A DNA stretch of 64,000 nt from Rhodospirillaceae bacterium (GCA_002720855.1 PBIN01000012.1:48075-112074), one strand, 5' to 3'. Shown: positions 28,611 through 38,618, counted from the stretch's first letter. Numbers and translations: made by a program. Notes: a model not told the origin generated them from the letters alone.

Positions 28611-30179
28611 CTAAATTGGCAACCGCTGAGGGCGTCGTTGTCTGAGCCAGGTGATAACCATTAATCTAGTTACCATCAAAGCAGAGAACATTGAGGTACA
28701 GAGACCAATAGCCAACGTTACCGCAAAACCTTTGACGGGCCCTGACCCAAACAAATAGAGCAAGAGAGCAGCGATAAAGGTGGTTAAATTCGCATCGATA
28801 ATCGTTGTTAGCGCGCGGGAATAACCAGCATCAATCGCAGAGATCGGCGTTCGACCCGCACGTTGCTCTTCTCGTATTCGTTCAAAAACCAGAACGTTCG
28901 CGTCAACCGCCATGCCAATCGTTAGAACAATCCCGGCAATTCCTGGGAGGGTCAATGTTGCCTGCAGCAGTGATAGCGCTGCCGCAATAAGAATTAGGTT
29001 CAGAGCAAGGGCAACAACTGCCATTGCGCCAAATCCGCCATAGGCAAGAACCATAAAGACCGCGACAGCGATAAGACCAAATATGCTTGCGATCTTACCA
29101 GCCTTAATATTGTCAGAACCTAACGTCGGTCCTACCGATCGTTCTTCGATAAACGTTAATGGAACTGGAAGCGCGCCACTTCGGAGTAATAATGCAAGGC
29201 TATTGGCCGATTCCGTGGTGAAATTGCCGCTGATTATGCCGTTACCGCCAAGAATAGCTTCCCGGATAACCGGTGCACTAATGACCTTGTTATCTAGAAC
29301 AACGGCAAAGGGCTTTTCGACATTTCTTCTGGTAACGTTTCCAAATCGGCGTGCACCAACTGGATCGAAGCGAAAACTGACCACCGGCCTTCCCTGCTCG
29401 ACCGTCGGCTGAGCGTCAACGAGATGCTCTCCACTAACCGATATTCGTTTTTTAACCAGATAGTAAACTCGGTTACCCCCAGCATCTATTTCTGTTTCAT
29501 CATCACTTGGAAGAAGCATCACGCCGGGTCGAACGCGCCGGTTCGGATCGAAGGTCCTGACCTCCGGATCCAGCAAGTGAAAATTCATCTTTGCGGTTTT
29601 GCCGATGATTGTTTTCAATTCTTCGGGGTCGACACCTGGAACCTGTACAAGAATGCGATCAGCGCCCTGTCGTTGAATTGTCGGCTCGGTTACACCGAGT
29701 TCATTTACCCGTATACCGATAATTGTAATCGCCTGTTCCAGGATATTGGTCCGGCGATCGCGCAATTGTTCATCAGTAAACCGTAAAGTAAAGCGATTGC
29801 CGTCACGATCGAGTAACATTTGATTACTTACTTCTTGAAGACGCCTTCTCGTTTCTTGGACATCTTTTTCATCGCGTACAGTTACGGAAACACCATTTCG
29901 TATTGTACTGAGGTTGACATAACCAATTGAAGGGTTTCGACGAAGCGCAATTCGAACGCCACCTTGCAAATTAGTCAGCCCTTCCTTCAAAGCTTCGTCG
30001 ACCTTGGCCTCTAGGAGGAGATGGGCACCACCCTTCAAATCCAGACCCAGATTCATTTGCTTACTGGGAAGCCAGGATGGAATGCTGGTTTCCTTGAAAG
30101 CATTTGGCGATGCCAAAAGAATGCCGAGCCCGCAAATCGCGAGCACAAAAATAACTTTCCACTTACTTATTTGGACCAT
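28611..30179 (-). CDS. secD: Protein translocase subunit SecD
   Basis: 522 residues. The N-terminal helix is followed by GLDLKGGAHLLLE, a long periplasmic P1 domain, and five C-terminal helices with the motif GMAVDANVLVFERIREE. It acts with SecF and YajC in late steps of Sec-dependent export. It lies 50 bases downstream of yajC in the usual yajC-secD-secF order. Confidence 0.97.
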   Translation of the reverse strand: MVQISKWKVIFVLAICGLGILLASPNAFKETSIPSWLPSKQMNLGLDLKGGAHLLLEAKVDEALKEGLTNLQGGVRIALRRNPSIGYVNLSTIRNGVSVTVRDEKDVQETRRRLQEVSNQMLLDRDGNRFTLRFTDEQLRDRRTNILEQAITIIGIRVNELGVTEPTIQRQGADRILVQVPGVDPEELKTIIGKTAKMNFHLLDPEVRTFDPNRRVRPGVMLLPSDDETEIDAGGNRVYYLVKKRISVSGEHLVDAQPTVEQGRPVVSFRFDPVGARRFGNVTRRNVEKPFAVVLDNKVISAPVIREAILGGNGIISGNFTTESANSLALLLRSGALPVPLTFIEERSVGPTLGSDNIKAGKIASIFGLIAVAVFMVLAYGGFGAMAVVALALNLILIAAALSLLQATLTLPGIAGIVLTIGMAVDANVLVFERIREEQRAGRTPISAIDAGYSRALTTIIDANLTTFIAALLLYLFGSGPVKGFAVTLAIGLCTSMFSALMVTRLMVITWLRQRRPQRLPI

Positions 30180-30229
30180 ATCGGTCGACCTACTTTAACG
30201 ATGATTAGTCTATATAGGATGTGTTTGGG

Positions 30230-30586
30230 TTATTTCCCGTCTTTTTCATCCTCATCATCGTCATTTGCTGCTTCTCTTGCCTCCGTCTTGGCCATGACGT
30301 CGCTAATCATTCCGCGGAGTACTTTTACTTTCACCTCTTCTGCAATCTCAACGGTTAGTTCCGTTTCTGCGGCTTTCGTGATGACACCGATTATACCGCC
30401 GGCGGTAACGACACGATCACCTCTACGAAGGGCTTCCAGCATTTCGCGATGCTGTTTTTGTTTTTTCTGTTGCGGGCGAATGAGCAAAAAGTAAAAAACG
30501 ACAAAAATTAGGACGAGCGGTAACAATGATTCCATGCCGCCTAATCCGCCTCCCGAAGCCTGCGCGTAGGCTGGTGAAATAAACAT
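30230..30586 (-). CDS. yajC: Preprotein translocase subunit YajC
   Basis: 118 residues. One transmembrane helix (LLPLVLIFVVFYFLLIRPQQKKQK), then a conserved cytoplasmic region LRRGDRVVTAGGIIGVI, and a strongly acidic Lys/Asp/Glu tail. YajC associates with SecDF-YidC. It is the first gene of the minus-strand secDF unit; the 171-base gap to the divergent ATPase gene must hold its promoter. Confidence 0.95.
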   Translation of the reverse strand: MFISPAYAQASGGGLGGMESLLPLVLIFVVFYFLLIRPQQKKQKQHREMLEALRRGDRVVTAGGIIGVITKAAETELTVEIAEEVKVKVLRGMISDVMAKTEAREAANDDDEDEKDGK

Positions 30587-30757
30587 CCGGTTCTCCTTTT
30601 TATTCGGATCGAAAGCTGCCGGACTATACAGCCCTCGTTACAGGTTGCAAATGCGTTGAATAGGTGTCCTGAAATAATTGAAATATAACAGGATTGACCC
30701 TTTACCCGCGTATGATAGGGTCCCGCGCGCTTTTGTACACTACATAAGACTGACGGC

Positions 30758-31615
30758 ATGCCCGATTCAGAGTTAACTCCTCTTCTCCAACGGATTGCAG
30801 AGGTATTGGAGAAGCTTCATCCAGATACATCCGCTTCGCCCGATTTTTCAATTGCAAGCGCCTTTGTCTGGAATGCCGATCAGCAACAATTGACCCCTGT
30901 TCAGCAGGTTAATCGCGTACCGATTGTCCTTCTTAAAGGGATTGATCAGGCCAGGGACACTCTCGTTGAAAATACGACGCGTTTTGCGAAAGGTTTTCCG
31001 GCAAATAACGCCCTTCTTTGGGGTGCGCGGGGAACAGGCAAGAGTTCATTGGTAAAAGCGGCTCATTGTGCTGTAAATGGAACCGAAGAAAATCTGATAC
31101 TTATTGAAATACATCGCGAAGATATTTCGTCACTTTCGCAACTTCTCCCAATATTACGGGAAAACGGCGATTTTCGTTTCATTCTCTTTTGCGATGACCT
31201 TTCCTTTGATGGTCAGGACGACACCTACAAATCACTCAAGGCACTCCTTGAAGGAGGCATCGAGGGAAGACCGGAAAATGTCGTGTTTTATGCAACCTCG
31301 AACAGACGACATCTGATGCCCAGAGATATGATCGAAAATGAACGCTCAACAGCCATCAATCCGGCTGAAGCCGTGGAGGAAAAGGTTTCACTCTCGGACC
31401 GATTTGGTCTTTGGCTTGGGTTTCATAATTGTGACCAGGATACCTATTTCGAGATTATCGAAGGATACGTGGAAGAGTTCGGCCTTGAAATTGAGCAGGC
31501 ACAGCTTCGGGCGGAGGCCATCGAATGGTCAGCAACACGTGGAGCCCGTTCCGGACGTGTCGCGTGGCAGTTTATTCAAGATCTTGCGGGACGACTCGAA
31601 AAGCGTATTTTCTAG
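30758..31615 (+). CDS. DUF815-family AAA ATPase
   Basis: 285 residues. Walker A GARGTGKSS near residue 90, a Walker B-like FILFCDDLSFD (about 145-155), and a sensor-type YATSNRRHLMPRD segment define the DUF815/AAA family. It has no known substrate; homologues often sit near sec and envelope genes in Alphaproteobacteria. It is divergent from yajC, and its last 44 bases overlap the 3' end of the LysM/M23 gene on the other strand. Confidence 0.88.
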   Translation: MPDSELTPLLQRIAEVLEKLHPDTSASPDFSIASAFVWNADQQQLTPVQQVNRVPIVLLKGIDQARDTLVENTTRFAKGFPANNALLWGARGTGKSSLVKAAHCAVNGTEENLILIEIHREDISSLSQLLPILRENGDFRFILFCDDLSFDGQDDTYKSLKALLEGGIEGRPENVVFYATSNRRHLMPRDMIENERSTAINPAEAVEEKVSLSDRFGLWLGFHNCDQDTYFEIIEGYVEEFGLEIEQAQLRAEAIEWSATRGARSGRVAWQFIQDLAGRLEKRIF

Positions 31616-32654
31616 GAAGAAGTCGATAAGCAAAGCGGACCAGGTAGCGCCTTGGATCAACCGCTTTGTCACCTCGTCTCAATTCAAAATGGAGTTGAGG
31701 CCGGCTGACATTACCTGTGCGCCCTACCCTTGCAATGGTTTGGCCTCTCCGCACCACAGATCCTCTGCGAACCAAAACACTGGATCCATGCGCATATGCT
31801 GACATCCAACCACCAGAATGTTTGATCAGAACCAAATTGCCAAATCCTTGTAGTTGGTTTCCGACATACGCCACGACACCATTTTCAGCGGCGCGGATTG
31901 GTGTTCCCGCCCGAGCTGAAATATTGATGCCGTCGTTGTGGAAGCCTCCTTTACGAGGGCCAAACCCTACAATTACCCGACCTTTTACAGGCCAAAGAAA
32001 CTTGCGTCCGCTGCGTCTTGGTGGTGTTTTCAGAGGTCGGGGATCCGGGCGGCTCCATTTGTGATTTTGGCTGGCGGTTCGGCTTGACCGTTGATCACCT
32101 GGCAGCCTCTTGGGGCCTGAAACCCGTCTTATACCGGGTTTTTTGTTCTTTTGTTGAACCCGAGACGCATGTCGTGAAGTAGATGTCCTTCCTCCACGAT
32201 CAGGTAGCAGAAGTTTTTGTCCCCTTTTCAATCGATATGGCGGTTGGATGTTATTAATCCGCACGAGAGTACCCATATCGACGCCATATAACCTGGCAAT
32301 TCCGTAGGTCGTCTCTCCCGATTTAGCGATGTGAAACCGCGAAATCGGCGTTTTTAACGTTCGGCCCGGATAAATTATGTAAGGCGGTTTAAGTCCGTTT
32401 GCTTCAATGAGTTTTCGGATAGGAATACCGTGACGGCGGGCTATTCCATAGAGAGTGTCACCCCGCCGAATTATGATTTCACCGGGACCTGCATTCTGAC
32501 CGCTGGATTGAGTGCGTTTAGATCTATCCGTTTCCGCCGGGTTTTGGTCTCGAATGGTGGGACTATAGTCTGTCCGCGCACAAGCAGACACAGCAACTGC
32601 CAGTAAAACAAACAGGATACGGGGGTACCGTTTTGCTTCGCTATATGAATTCAT
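31572..32654 (-). CDS. LysM/M23 lipoprotein with degenerate LytM site (NlpD-like)
   Basis: 360 residues. A lipoprotein signal ends in VSAC with Cys25. Two LysM modules follow (RRGDTLYGIARRHGI about 62-105 and KSGETTYGIARLYGV about 109-152), then a basic linker and a LytM/M23 domain (about 215-340). The zinc site is degenerate: the HxxxD motif reads NDGIN (Asn240, Asn244) and the final HxH reads Gln320-Leu-His322. This resembles NlpD and EnvC, which activate cell-wall amidases rather than cutting themselves. It lies downstream of pcm, as nlpD does in many proteobacteria. Confidence 0.88.
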   Translation of the reverse strand: MNSYSEAKRYPRILFVLLAVAVSACARTDYSPTIRDQNPAETDRSKRTQSSGQNAGPGEIIIRRGDTLYGIARRHGIPIRKLIEANGLKPPYIIYPGRTLKTPISRFHIAKSGETTYGIARLYGVDMGTLVRINNIQPPYRLKRGQKLLLPDRGGRTSTSRHASRVQQKNKKPGIRRVSGPKRLPGDQRSSRTASQNHKWSRPDPRPLKTPPRRSGRKFLWPVKGRVIVGFGPRKGGFHNDGINISARAGTPIRAAENGVVAYVGNQLQGFGNLVLIKHSGGWMSAYAHGSSVLVRRGSVVRRGQTIARVGRTGNVSRPQLHFELRRGDKAVDPRRYLVRFAYRLLPRKYAFRVVPQDLE

Positions 32655-32702
32655 GGCGCCACGTTAAGAATGCGCTGAGTCGTGGTCAATAAATTGCTGT
32701 CC

Positions 32703-33353
32703 TTATTGCTCAGAGTTATCTCCAACTTTACCGTCGAGCATCGGTACAAATCGTACCGGCCATAATTCTTCTTTTTCCCACGTGTTGTCAGGCATATGGC
32801 GCATTCTAATTAGAGTTTGTTCGCGTGAAGTTTCGCCCACAGGCGCGATAATAATGCCGTTTTCCGACATTTGATCCAGGAGTTCTTGCGGGACTTCGGT
32901 GGCTGCTGCTGTCAAAATCATTCGATCGAAAGGCGCTTGTTCCGGCCATCCGCTAGCGCCATCTCCCCATTTTGTCGTTACGTTGTTGACCCGGAGGTCC
33001 AATAGTCGTTTTTCTGCTTCTCGTAAAAGCTCCCGAAATCTTTCTATCGAGTAGACCCGGCGACAAAGTCCAGCCAAAACGGCGGCCTGATAGCCGCAGC
33101 CCGTGCCGACCTCAAGAATTTTCATTCGGGGACCAATCTCAAGCGCTTGGGTCATAAACCCTACTACTGATGGTTGGCTAATCGTCTGCCCATGGCCGAT
33201 AGGCAATGCTGTATTTTCATATGCCTGATCGTGAAAAGACTCCGGTACAAATGCTTCTCGTGGAACCTTCTCGATAGCGGACAACACGGCCTGATCAGTA
33301 ATTCCCTGCTGACGAAGCTCCATCACCAGCCGGATCTTGCGTGCTTCCAGCAT
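32703..33353 (-). CDS. pcm: Protein-L-isoaspartate O-methyltransferase
   Basis: 216 residues. It methylates isoaspartyl residues of aged proteins with SAM. The substrate loop TALPIGHGQTISQPSVVGFM and SAM motif EVGTGCGYQAAVLAGL are canonical, followed by WGDGASGWPEQAPFDRMILTAAA. It starts 6 bases after the serS stop; surE, which often lies between them, is missing. A second, more divergent copy lies upstream of tolC. Confidence 0.94.
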   Translation of the reverse strand: MLEARKIRLVMELRQQGITDQAVLSAIEKVPREAFVPESFHDQAYENTALPIGHGQTISQPSVVGFMTQALEIGPRMKILEVGTGCGYQAAVLAGLCRRVYSIERFRELLREAEKRLLDLRVNNVTTKWGDGASGWPEQAPFDRMILTAAATEVPQELLDQMSENGIIIAPVGETSREQTLIRMRHMPDNTWEKEELWPVRFVPMLDGKVGDNSEQ

Positions 33354-33359
33354 ACTGAT

Positions 33360-34634
33360 TTATTCAGCGGAAATACGTTCGAGCCCATCCATGTATGGGC
33401 GTAGAACTTCTGGCACGGTAATCGAGCCGTCTTCGTTCTGATAGTTTTCAATTACTGCGATCAGGCACCTTCCAACGGCCAGTCCGGAACCATTCAGCGT
33501 ATGAACAAATTGCGTGCCTTTTTCACCTTCCGGACGGAAGCGTGCCTTCATCCGACGCGCCTGAAAAGCGCCGCAATTCGAGCAGGAAGAAATTTCCCGG
33601 TACGTGTTTTGTCCCGGTAGCCAAACTTCCAGGTCATAGGTTTTGCGCGCCGAAAACCCTATATCGCCTGTGCAAAGAACAACAACCCGGTATGCAAGAC
33701 CCAAACGTTTAAGAATTTCCTCTGCAGCACCGGTCATACGTTCGTGCTCGTCCACGGAGTTTTCGGGATGACATATACTCACCAACTCCACCTTATTGAA
33801 TTGGTGCTGGCGCAACATTCCCCGTGTATCCTTGCCCGCTGCGCCCGCTTCCGACCGGAAACAAGGGGTTAACGCCGTAACTCTAACGGGAAGATCGGCC
33901 TCTGATAAAATTTCGTCGGCTACCAGATTGGTTAGAGGAACTTCCGCTGTAGGAATAAGCCAGAGATCATCGGTTGTTTTGAAAAGATCTTCGGAAAATT
34001 TTGGCAACTGCCCGGTGCCAAACAGTGCGTCATCCTTAACCAGTACGGGGGGCGCCACCTCGGTATAACCATGTTCACGGGTTTGTACATCAAGCATAAA
34101 AGCTGCGAGAGACCGTTCCAATCTTGCTAATGCACCACTTAGGACAACAAACCGTGCACCGGACAATTTGCCAGCGCGTTCAAAACTCATACCGGAAAGG
34201 TTTTCACCAAGCTCTACATGATCTTTTGGCTCAAAACTGAAGCTTGGAGGCTGTCCCACCTTCCGAATTTCTACATTATCCTCTTCGCTTTCGCCTTGGG
34301 GCGTGTCGTCAGCTGGAATGTTCGGAAGTCCCGTAAGGAGATCGTTTAGATCCGCACTTACTGTTTTTTCGCGTTCTTCCAACGTTTGCATACGATCTTT
34401 TAGCTCGCTGACTTCGTTAATCAGGGAGTCTGCACCTTCGCCTTTGCTCTTTGCAATTCCGATTTGCTTGGATGCCTCGTTGCGTCGTGTTTGTATTTCT
34501 TGAAGTTCCGTCTGTAACGAACGCCGGTCAGCATCTTTTGCAATAATCTCAGCCGAAATTGCAGACGATCCCCGCTTCGCCAACGCTTTGTCAAAATCGT
34601 CGGGGTTTTCACGAATCCAGCGAATGTCATGCAT
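33360..34634 (-). CDS. serS: Seryl-tRNA synthetase
   Basis: 424 residues, standard length. An N-terminal antiparallel coiled coil (about 30-105) binds the long variable arm of tRNA-Ser; class II motifs follow, including TAEVPLTN and [21 protein letters not shown] (motif 2) and the C-terminal NGSGLAVGR (motif 3). If the organism makes selenoproteins, SerS also charges tRNA-Sec with serine. Between tatC and pcm. Confidence 0.97.
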   Translation of the reverse strand: MHDIRWIRENPDDFDKALAKRGSSAISAEIIAKDADRRSLQTELQEIQTRRNEASKQIGIAKSKGEGADSLINEVSELKDRMQTLEEREKTVSADLNDLLTGLPNIPADDTPQGESEEDNVEIRKVGQPPSFSFEPKDHVELGENLSGMSFERAGKLSGARFVVLSGALARLERSLAAFMLDVQTREHGYTEVAPPVLVKDDALFGTGQLPKFSEDLFKTTDDLWLIPTAEVPLTNLVADEILSEADLPVRVTALTPCFRSEAGAAGKDTRGMLRQHQFNKVELVSICHPENSVDEHERMTGAAEEILKRLGLAYRVVVLCTGDIGFSARKTYDLEVWLPGQNTYREISSCSNCGAFQARRMKARFRPEGEKGTQFVHTLNGSGLAVGRCLIAVIENYQNEDGSITVPEVLRPYMDGLERISAE

Positions 34635-34710
34635 GGTCTACTCCAACCGTACGTTATGGCTGGCGGTTATAGGGCTTGAAAGTTAACACGTCTAGAATCG
34701 TACGGTTCTT

Positions 34711-35526
34711 TCAATCATCTTCGTCATCGTTGGCGGCGTCCCATTCCTCGTCCATCGCGGCGCGTTCTTCACGCCGCCGTTCAATAATTCGGGCACCAAA
34801 TATAGAAACCTCATACAAAAGAATAATTGGAATTGCTAAGCCAATCTGACTAATCACGTCCGGCGGCGTTAAGATCGCCGCAAAAACGAAAACGCCGACA
34901 ATGGCGTACCTCCGCTTGTCGGCCAAACCATCGGCAGAGACAATACCAGCCTTCGCCAGCAGCATGAGGAAGACAGGTAATTCGAAGCCAAGCCCAAAAG
35001 CAAAAATTAACTGCATCACGAGCGACAGGTATTCGTTAACCTTTGGCTCAACCTGTATAGGCAGCAGACCTTCGCCCCCCGGCGTCTGAAAATTCAGAAA
35101 GAATTCCCAGGCAAATGGGAAAATAAAATAATAGACGAGAGCGCCACCCATAAAAAATAAGACCGGTGTTGCAACAAGAAATGGAAAAAAGGCTCTTTTT
35201 TCATTCTTGTAGAGGCCCGGAGCGACAAATAGCCAAGTTTGTGAAGCGATGAGAGGGAACGAAACAAAGGCAGAGGTAAAAAAAGCCACTTTTACGTATG
35301 TAAAAAATGCCTCATGCAGCGCTGTGAAGATCATTCGAGCGCCGGTACGGCTTTCCATCTGTTCCGCCAAAGGTCGTACCAGAAAGGCGAAAATATGCTC
35401 GGCAAAATAGAACGCGACAAAAAAACAAACGATGAATCCTACTAGGCCCCATATCAACCGGCTTCTGAGCTCGATCAAATGGTCGAGCAATGGCATCTTT
35501 GAGTCGTCAGTGTCTTCTTCCGCCAT
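34711..35526 (-). CDS. tatC: Sec-independent protein translocase TatC
   Basis: 271 residues with six predicted helices and the family start MPLLDHLIELRSRLIWGL. TatC recognises twin-arginine signal peptides. The C-terminal tail is acidic. It starts one base after tatB stops. The 76-base gap to serS is the only break in this stretch. Confidence 0.96.
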   Translation of the reverse strand: MAEEDTDDSKMPLLDHLIELRSRLIWGLVGFIVCFFVAFYFAEHIFAFLVRPLAEQMESRTGARMIFTALHEAFFTYVKVAFFTSAFVSFPLIASQTWLFVAPGLYKNEKRAFFPFLVATPVLFFMGGALVYYFIFPFAWEFFLNFQTPGGEGLLPIQVEPKVNEYLSLVMQLIFAFGLGFELPVFLMLLAKAGIVSADGLADKRRYAIVGVFVFAAILTPPDVISQIGLAIPIILLYEVSIFGARIIERRREERAAMDEEWDAANDDEDD

Positions 35527-35527
35527 C

Positions 35528-35983
35528 CTAACCTTCTTTTTGATCTTCTTGGTTTGCGGGGTTTTTGTTTTTGGTGACGGTAGGTTCTGTTACTCCGTCG
35601 CGTGAATCCGTTAAATCGCTGGAGCTATCCAACTCATCTTTACTCTCAGGGAAATCATTATCGAGAATTTTATTGGCTTCATCGAAGGCGTCAGCAACCT
35701 CGCCACTGGGATCAAGAGTATTCGAGATTTGATCGTGAATTGTGTTTCCAACGTCGCCAGGATCCCCTAGCCCTACGCCTTCCTTTACCTCATCTGTTAT
35801 TTTTTCCAGATCGACTTCCTGGGCAAGGTCGTCGATACCGCTTTGAAACTCCCTCGCGAGCTCACGTGCCTTCCTAATCCACCCCGTTACAGATCTTATC
35901 GCGCCAGGCAAGTCCTTGGGCCCGATCACAACAATCGCCACAACAATTATGATTAAGAATTCCCAGCCGCCAATATCAAACAT
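35528..35983 (-). CDS. tatB: Sec-independent protein translocase TatB
   Basis: 151 residues. N-terminal helix (MFDIGGWEFLIIIVVAIVVIG) with the Gly-Pro hinge GPKDLP, an amphipathic helix, and a long acidic tail rich in Asp, Glu and Ser. It works with TatC in signal recognition. Its stop is next to the tatC start. Confidence 0.94.
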   Translation of the reverse strand: MFDIGGWEFLIIIVVAIVVIGPKDLPGAIRSVTGWIRKARELAREFQSGIDDLAQEVDLEKITDEVKEGVGLGDPGDVGNTIHDQISNTLDPSGEVADAFDEANKILDNDFPESKDELDSSSDLTDSRDGVTEPTVTKNKNPANQEDQKEG

Positions 35984-36024
35984 GGCGCTTATGCACCTTC
36001 AAAATACTGGAAGAAATCAGAAAA

Positions 36025-36264
36025 TCAGCCCTTGGCCGTTTCGTCTTTACTCGAGGTATTCGCCGAGGGTTCTTTGGCTTCTACATCAATAGTTTTTGGC
36101 TCATCGGCCTTCTCATCAGAACCCGTATCCTTGAGTCCCTTTTTAAAAGCATTAATGCCGCGAGCCGCATCGCCCATTAATCGGGTGAGCTTGCCGCCGC
36201 CGCCAAACAAAACCAGTACGACAACAAGGACGACAAGCCAGTGCCAAATGCTGAATGTTCCCAT
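36025..36264 (-). CDS. tatA: Sec-independent protein translocase TatA
   Basis: 79 residues from ATG 36264; the frame extends 11 codons upstream but the protein begins at MGTFSIWHW, with AGGA upstream. A short helix with the FGGGGKL hinge and an amphipathic helix ([18 protein letters not shown]) are canonical; the tail is acidic. TatA oligomers form the translocation pathway. Confidence 0.94.
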   Translation of the reverse strand: MGTFSIWHWLVVLVVVLVLFGGGGKLTRLMGDAARGINAFKKGLKDTGSDEKADEPKTIDVEAKEPSANTSSKDETAKG

Positions 36265-36413
36265 ACCGAAATCCTCGCCAGTGGGCCCGCAGGCCATTAC
36301 CTAGACATATCAAGGTTTATCACAGCTCTATCTGCTCTAACAATCAAACCGAAGCCAGAATCTGAACTCTGAAAAACTCCTAATTGCTACTTGTAGCCAA
36401 TTCAATCCCGTGA

Positions 36414-37145
36414 TCAAGCGTCTTGTTGACGAGCAGATATCATTTCTTCATCGGCATTGAGCGGTTCAGGCGGTTCTGCTTCCTTTTCATCGACTGCGTT
36501 TGACGCGTTCGATTCTTCCAATTTCACAGCAACTTCGCCAAATATTGTCCTTGCAGGACGTGGATCCAGTAAACCGGCTGCTTTCAATTCACCAATACCT
36601 GGTAAATCCGAAAGTTTGTTGAGACTGAAGTGATCCAGAAATTCCTGCGTGGTCCCCCAGGTTACTGGTCGACCGGGTGTTTTACGTTTCCCGACGGGCC
36701 TGATCCAGCCTATTTCCAGTAAGAGATCCAATGTCCCTCTACTCAATGCAACACCCCGGATTTCCTCAATTTCTCCACGCGTAATCGGTTGGTGATATCC
36801 AATAATAGCCAATGTCTCGACAGCGGCACGGGACAGTTTGCGCGTAACTTTAACTTCAATTTCCAAAGTTCCGGCAAGATCAGCCGCAGTTCTGAAGGCC
36901 CAACGTCCAGCAACCGGCTGAAGAACAATTCCTCGACCCTCATATTGTCGGGCTAACTCACTAAGAAGTTCAGCAATGTCCGCCCCTTCTGGTAACCTTT
37001 GGGCCAATGCCGCCTCGGTCATTGGTTCGGAGACAGCGAACAACACAGCTTCTAAAATTCTAAGCTCTCTGGTGTTATCAGTCATACTGCCTTCCTGGCG
37101 TTCAACGGTATTCGAAGTTTGAATCGAACCATCCATCATACTCAT
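36414..37145 (-). CDS. scpB: Segregation and condensation protein B
   Basis: 243 residues; two winged-helix domains (ILEAVLFAVSEPMTEAALAQRLP, then TLAIIGYHQPITRGEIEEIRGV, the family signature). ScpB dimers bind the ScpA kleisin of the SMC complex in chromosome segregation. Its ATG overlaps the scpA stop as ATGA. ATG codons 20 or so residues in could also serve as start. The C-terminus is acidic. Confidence 0.94.
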   Translation of the reverse strand: MSMMDGSIQTSNTVERQEGSMTDNTRELRILEAVLFAVSEPMTEAALAQRLPEGADIAELLSELARQYEGRGIVLQPVAGRWAFRTAADLAGTLEIEVKVTRKLSRAAVETLAIIGYHQPITRGEIEEIRGVALSRGTLDLLLEIGWIRPVGKRKTPGRPVTWGTTQEFLDHFSLNKLSDLPGIGELKAAGLLDPRPARTIFGEVAVKLEESNASNAVDEKEAEPPEPLNADEEMISARQQDA

Positions 37146-37936
37146 CCTGTTTCTGCACGGGAACGGACATAAATAGGTCCAAATGTCCCACTTTGACGAA
37201 GTTCAAGTTCTCCGGACTTCGCTAACTCGAGGCTTGCTACGAATGTCGAGGAGATCGCCGATCTATAAATAACGTTGTCTTTAATCGACTCAGGAAGAAA
37301 GCCTTCCAAAGTCGTCCAATCCGGTATTTTTCCGAGAACGCGTCCTAGTCGTTCCAGAGCATCATCCACAGAGTAGATTTCGGTCGGGGCGATTTCCAAT
37401 GGCCCGGCTTTACCCTTGCTTTGATGATCTCCATAGGCTCTGAGTAACTCATAAAGCGAGAGATCGTAGACCGGCGTGCGAATTACCTTTACGCCTTCAG
37501 GTGCCCCACGGGGAAAGACATCCCTTCCGAGACGGGGCAACTCCATCACTTTTGACCCCGCCTGCTGCATAGCCTCGAGACGCCGCAGTTGAAAAGCGAG
37601 GGCTTCTGCCATTTCGGGACCCGTAGGCTCTTCGTCTTCTTCATCGGCGGGGAGCAAAAGGCGCGATTTCAGATAGGCAAGCCACGCTGCCATTACGAGA
37701 TAATCAGCCGCAATTTCCAGTCGTAACCGGCGGGCCTCTTCAATGAATGCAAGATATTGTTCTGCGAGTTCCAGAATCGAAATGTTGAGAAGATCGACCT
37801 TCTGCTGTCGTGCTAGAACCAGCAACATATCGATTGGGCCTTCATAACCCTCCAAATCAACGACGAGAGCACCTCCCGGTCCCGCGGGCCGGTCGTCCAC
37901 CTCAAAATCGTCAAATGCTTCCGTCATAATATCCAA
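37142..37936 (-). CDS. scpA: Segregation and condensation protein A (kleisin)
   Basis: 264 residues. N-terminal kleisin segment FEGPIDLLL-type (YEGPIDMLLVLARQQKVDLLNISI), the DYLVMAAWLAYLKSRLLLP helix and a C-terminal winged helix that binds SMC. Four-base overlap with scpB; a short gap (4 bases) follows the M50 protease gene. Confidence 0.95.
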   Translation of the reverse strand: MDIMTEAFDDFEVDDRPAGPGGALVVDLEGYEGPIDMLLVLARQQKVDLLNISILELAEQYLAFIEEARRLRLEIAADYLVMAAWLAYLKSRLLLPADEEDEEPTGPEMAEALAFQLRRLEAMQQAGSKVMELPRLGRDVFPRGAPEGVKVIRTPVYDLSLYELLRAYGDHQSKGKAGPLEIAPTEIYSVDDALERLGRVLGKIPDWTTLEGFLPESIKDNVIYRSAISSTFVASLELAKSGELELRQSGTFGPIYVRSRAETG

Positions 37937-37940
37937 TCTA

Positions 37941-38618
37941 TCAATGGCCCGTGATCGTCATAACGAATCTGAATAGCGTATCAACAGGCCCTCCAATCAA
38001 TAACGTTAAAAGGTCCCATTTATACCCAAATTCCCGACCGACGATCGGAACCACAAACAGCGCTAAGATTACTATTAAAAGCCCGACTCGCTCCAGTCGT
38101 GCCAGTTGTATTGCTAAGGGAGCCGGAAGAAGCCCTACAGCAACTCTTCCTCCATCAAGAGGCGGCAGTGGAAGCATATTGAAAACCGCCAATACCAAAT
38201 TGATTAGAATTGAATTTCCTAAATTTTGCGAAATCCATTTAGCCGTTTCTCCAGGAAAGACCGGAACCAGGTGCAATAGAATTGCAGATACCACCGCTAA
38301 AAGTAGATTGACGCCCGGCCCGGCAGCGGCGACCAAAACCATATCCCGCCGTGGATGGCCCAAATTCATAAAATTTACCGGAACCGGTTTGGCCCACCCA
38401 AACAAAAACTGAGCTGGCGATAACAGTAAAATGCCTGGGACTACAATCGATCCAAGTGGGTCGACGTGCCGAATAGGTGAAAAGGTGACGCGACCGAGAT
38501 CTTTCGCCGTATTGTCGCCAAGCCGCCAGGCGACATAGCCATGTGCCGCTTCATGGAATGTAATTGCGATCAGTACCGGCAAAATCCAGACTGATGCTTG
38601 GTAAATCGCTGCGCTCAT
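37941..38618 (-). CDS. Site-2 protease family (M50) membrane metalloprotease
   Basis: 225 residues with several membrane helices. Zinc motif HEAAH (context ITFHEAAHGYVAWRLGD) near the N-terminus and the second-ligand motif PLPPLDGGR late in the sequence, as in Rip-like intramembrane proteases. Its start overlaps the nagZ stop by four bases. Substrate unknown. Confidence 0.9.
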   Translation of the reverse strand: MSAAIYQASVWILPVLIAITFHEAAHGYVAWRLGDNTAKDLGRVTFSPIRHVDPLGSIVVPGILLLSPAQFLFGWAKPVPVNFMNLGHPRRDMVLVAAAGPGVNLLLAVVSAILLHLVPVFPGETAKWISQNLGNSILINLVLAVFNMLPLPPLDGGRVAVGLLPAPLAIQLARLERVGLLIVILALFVVPIVGREFGYKWDLLTLLIGGPVDTLFRFVMTITGH

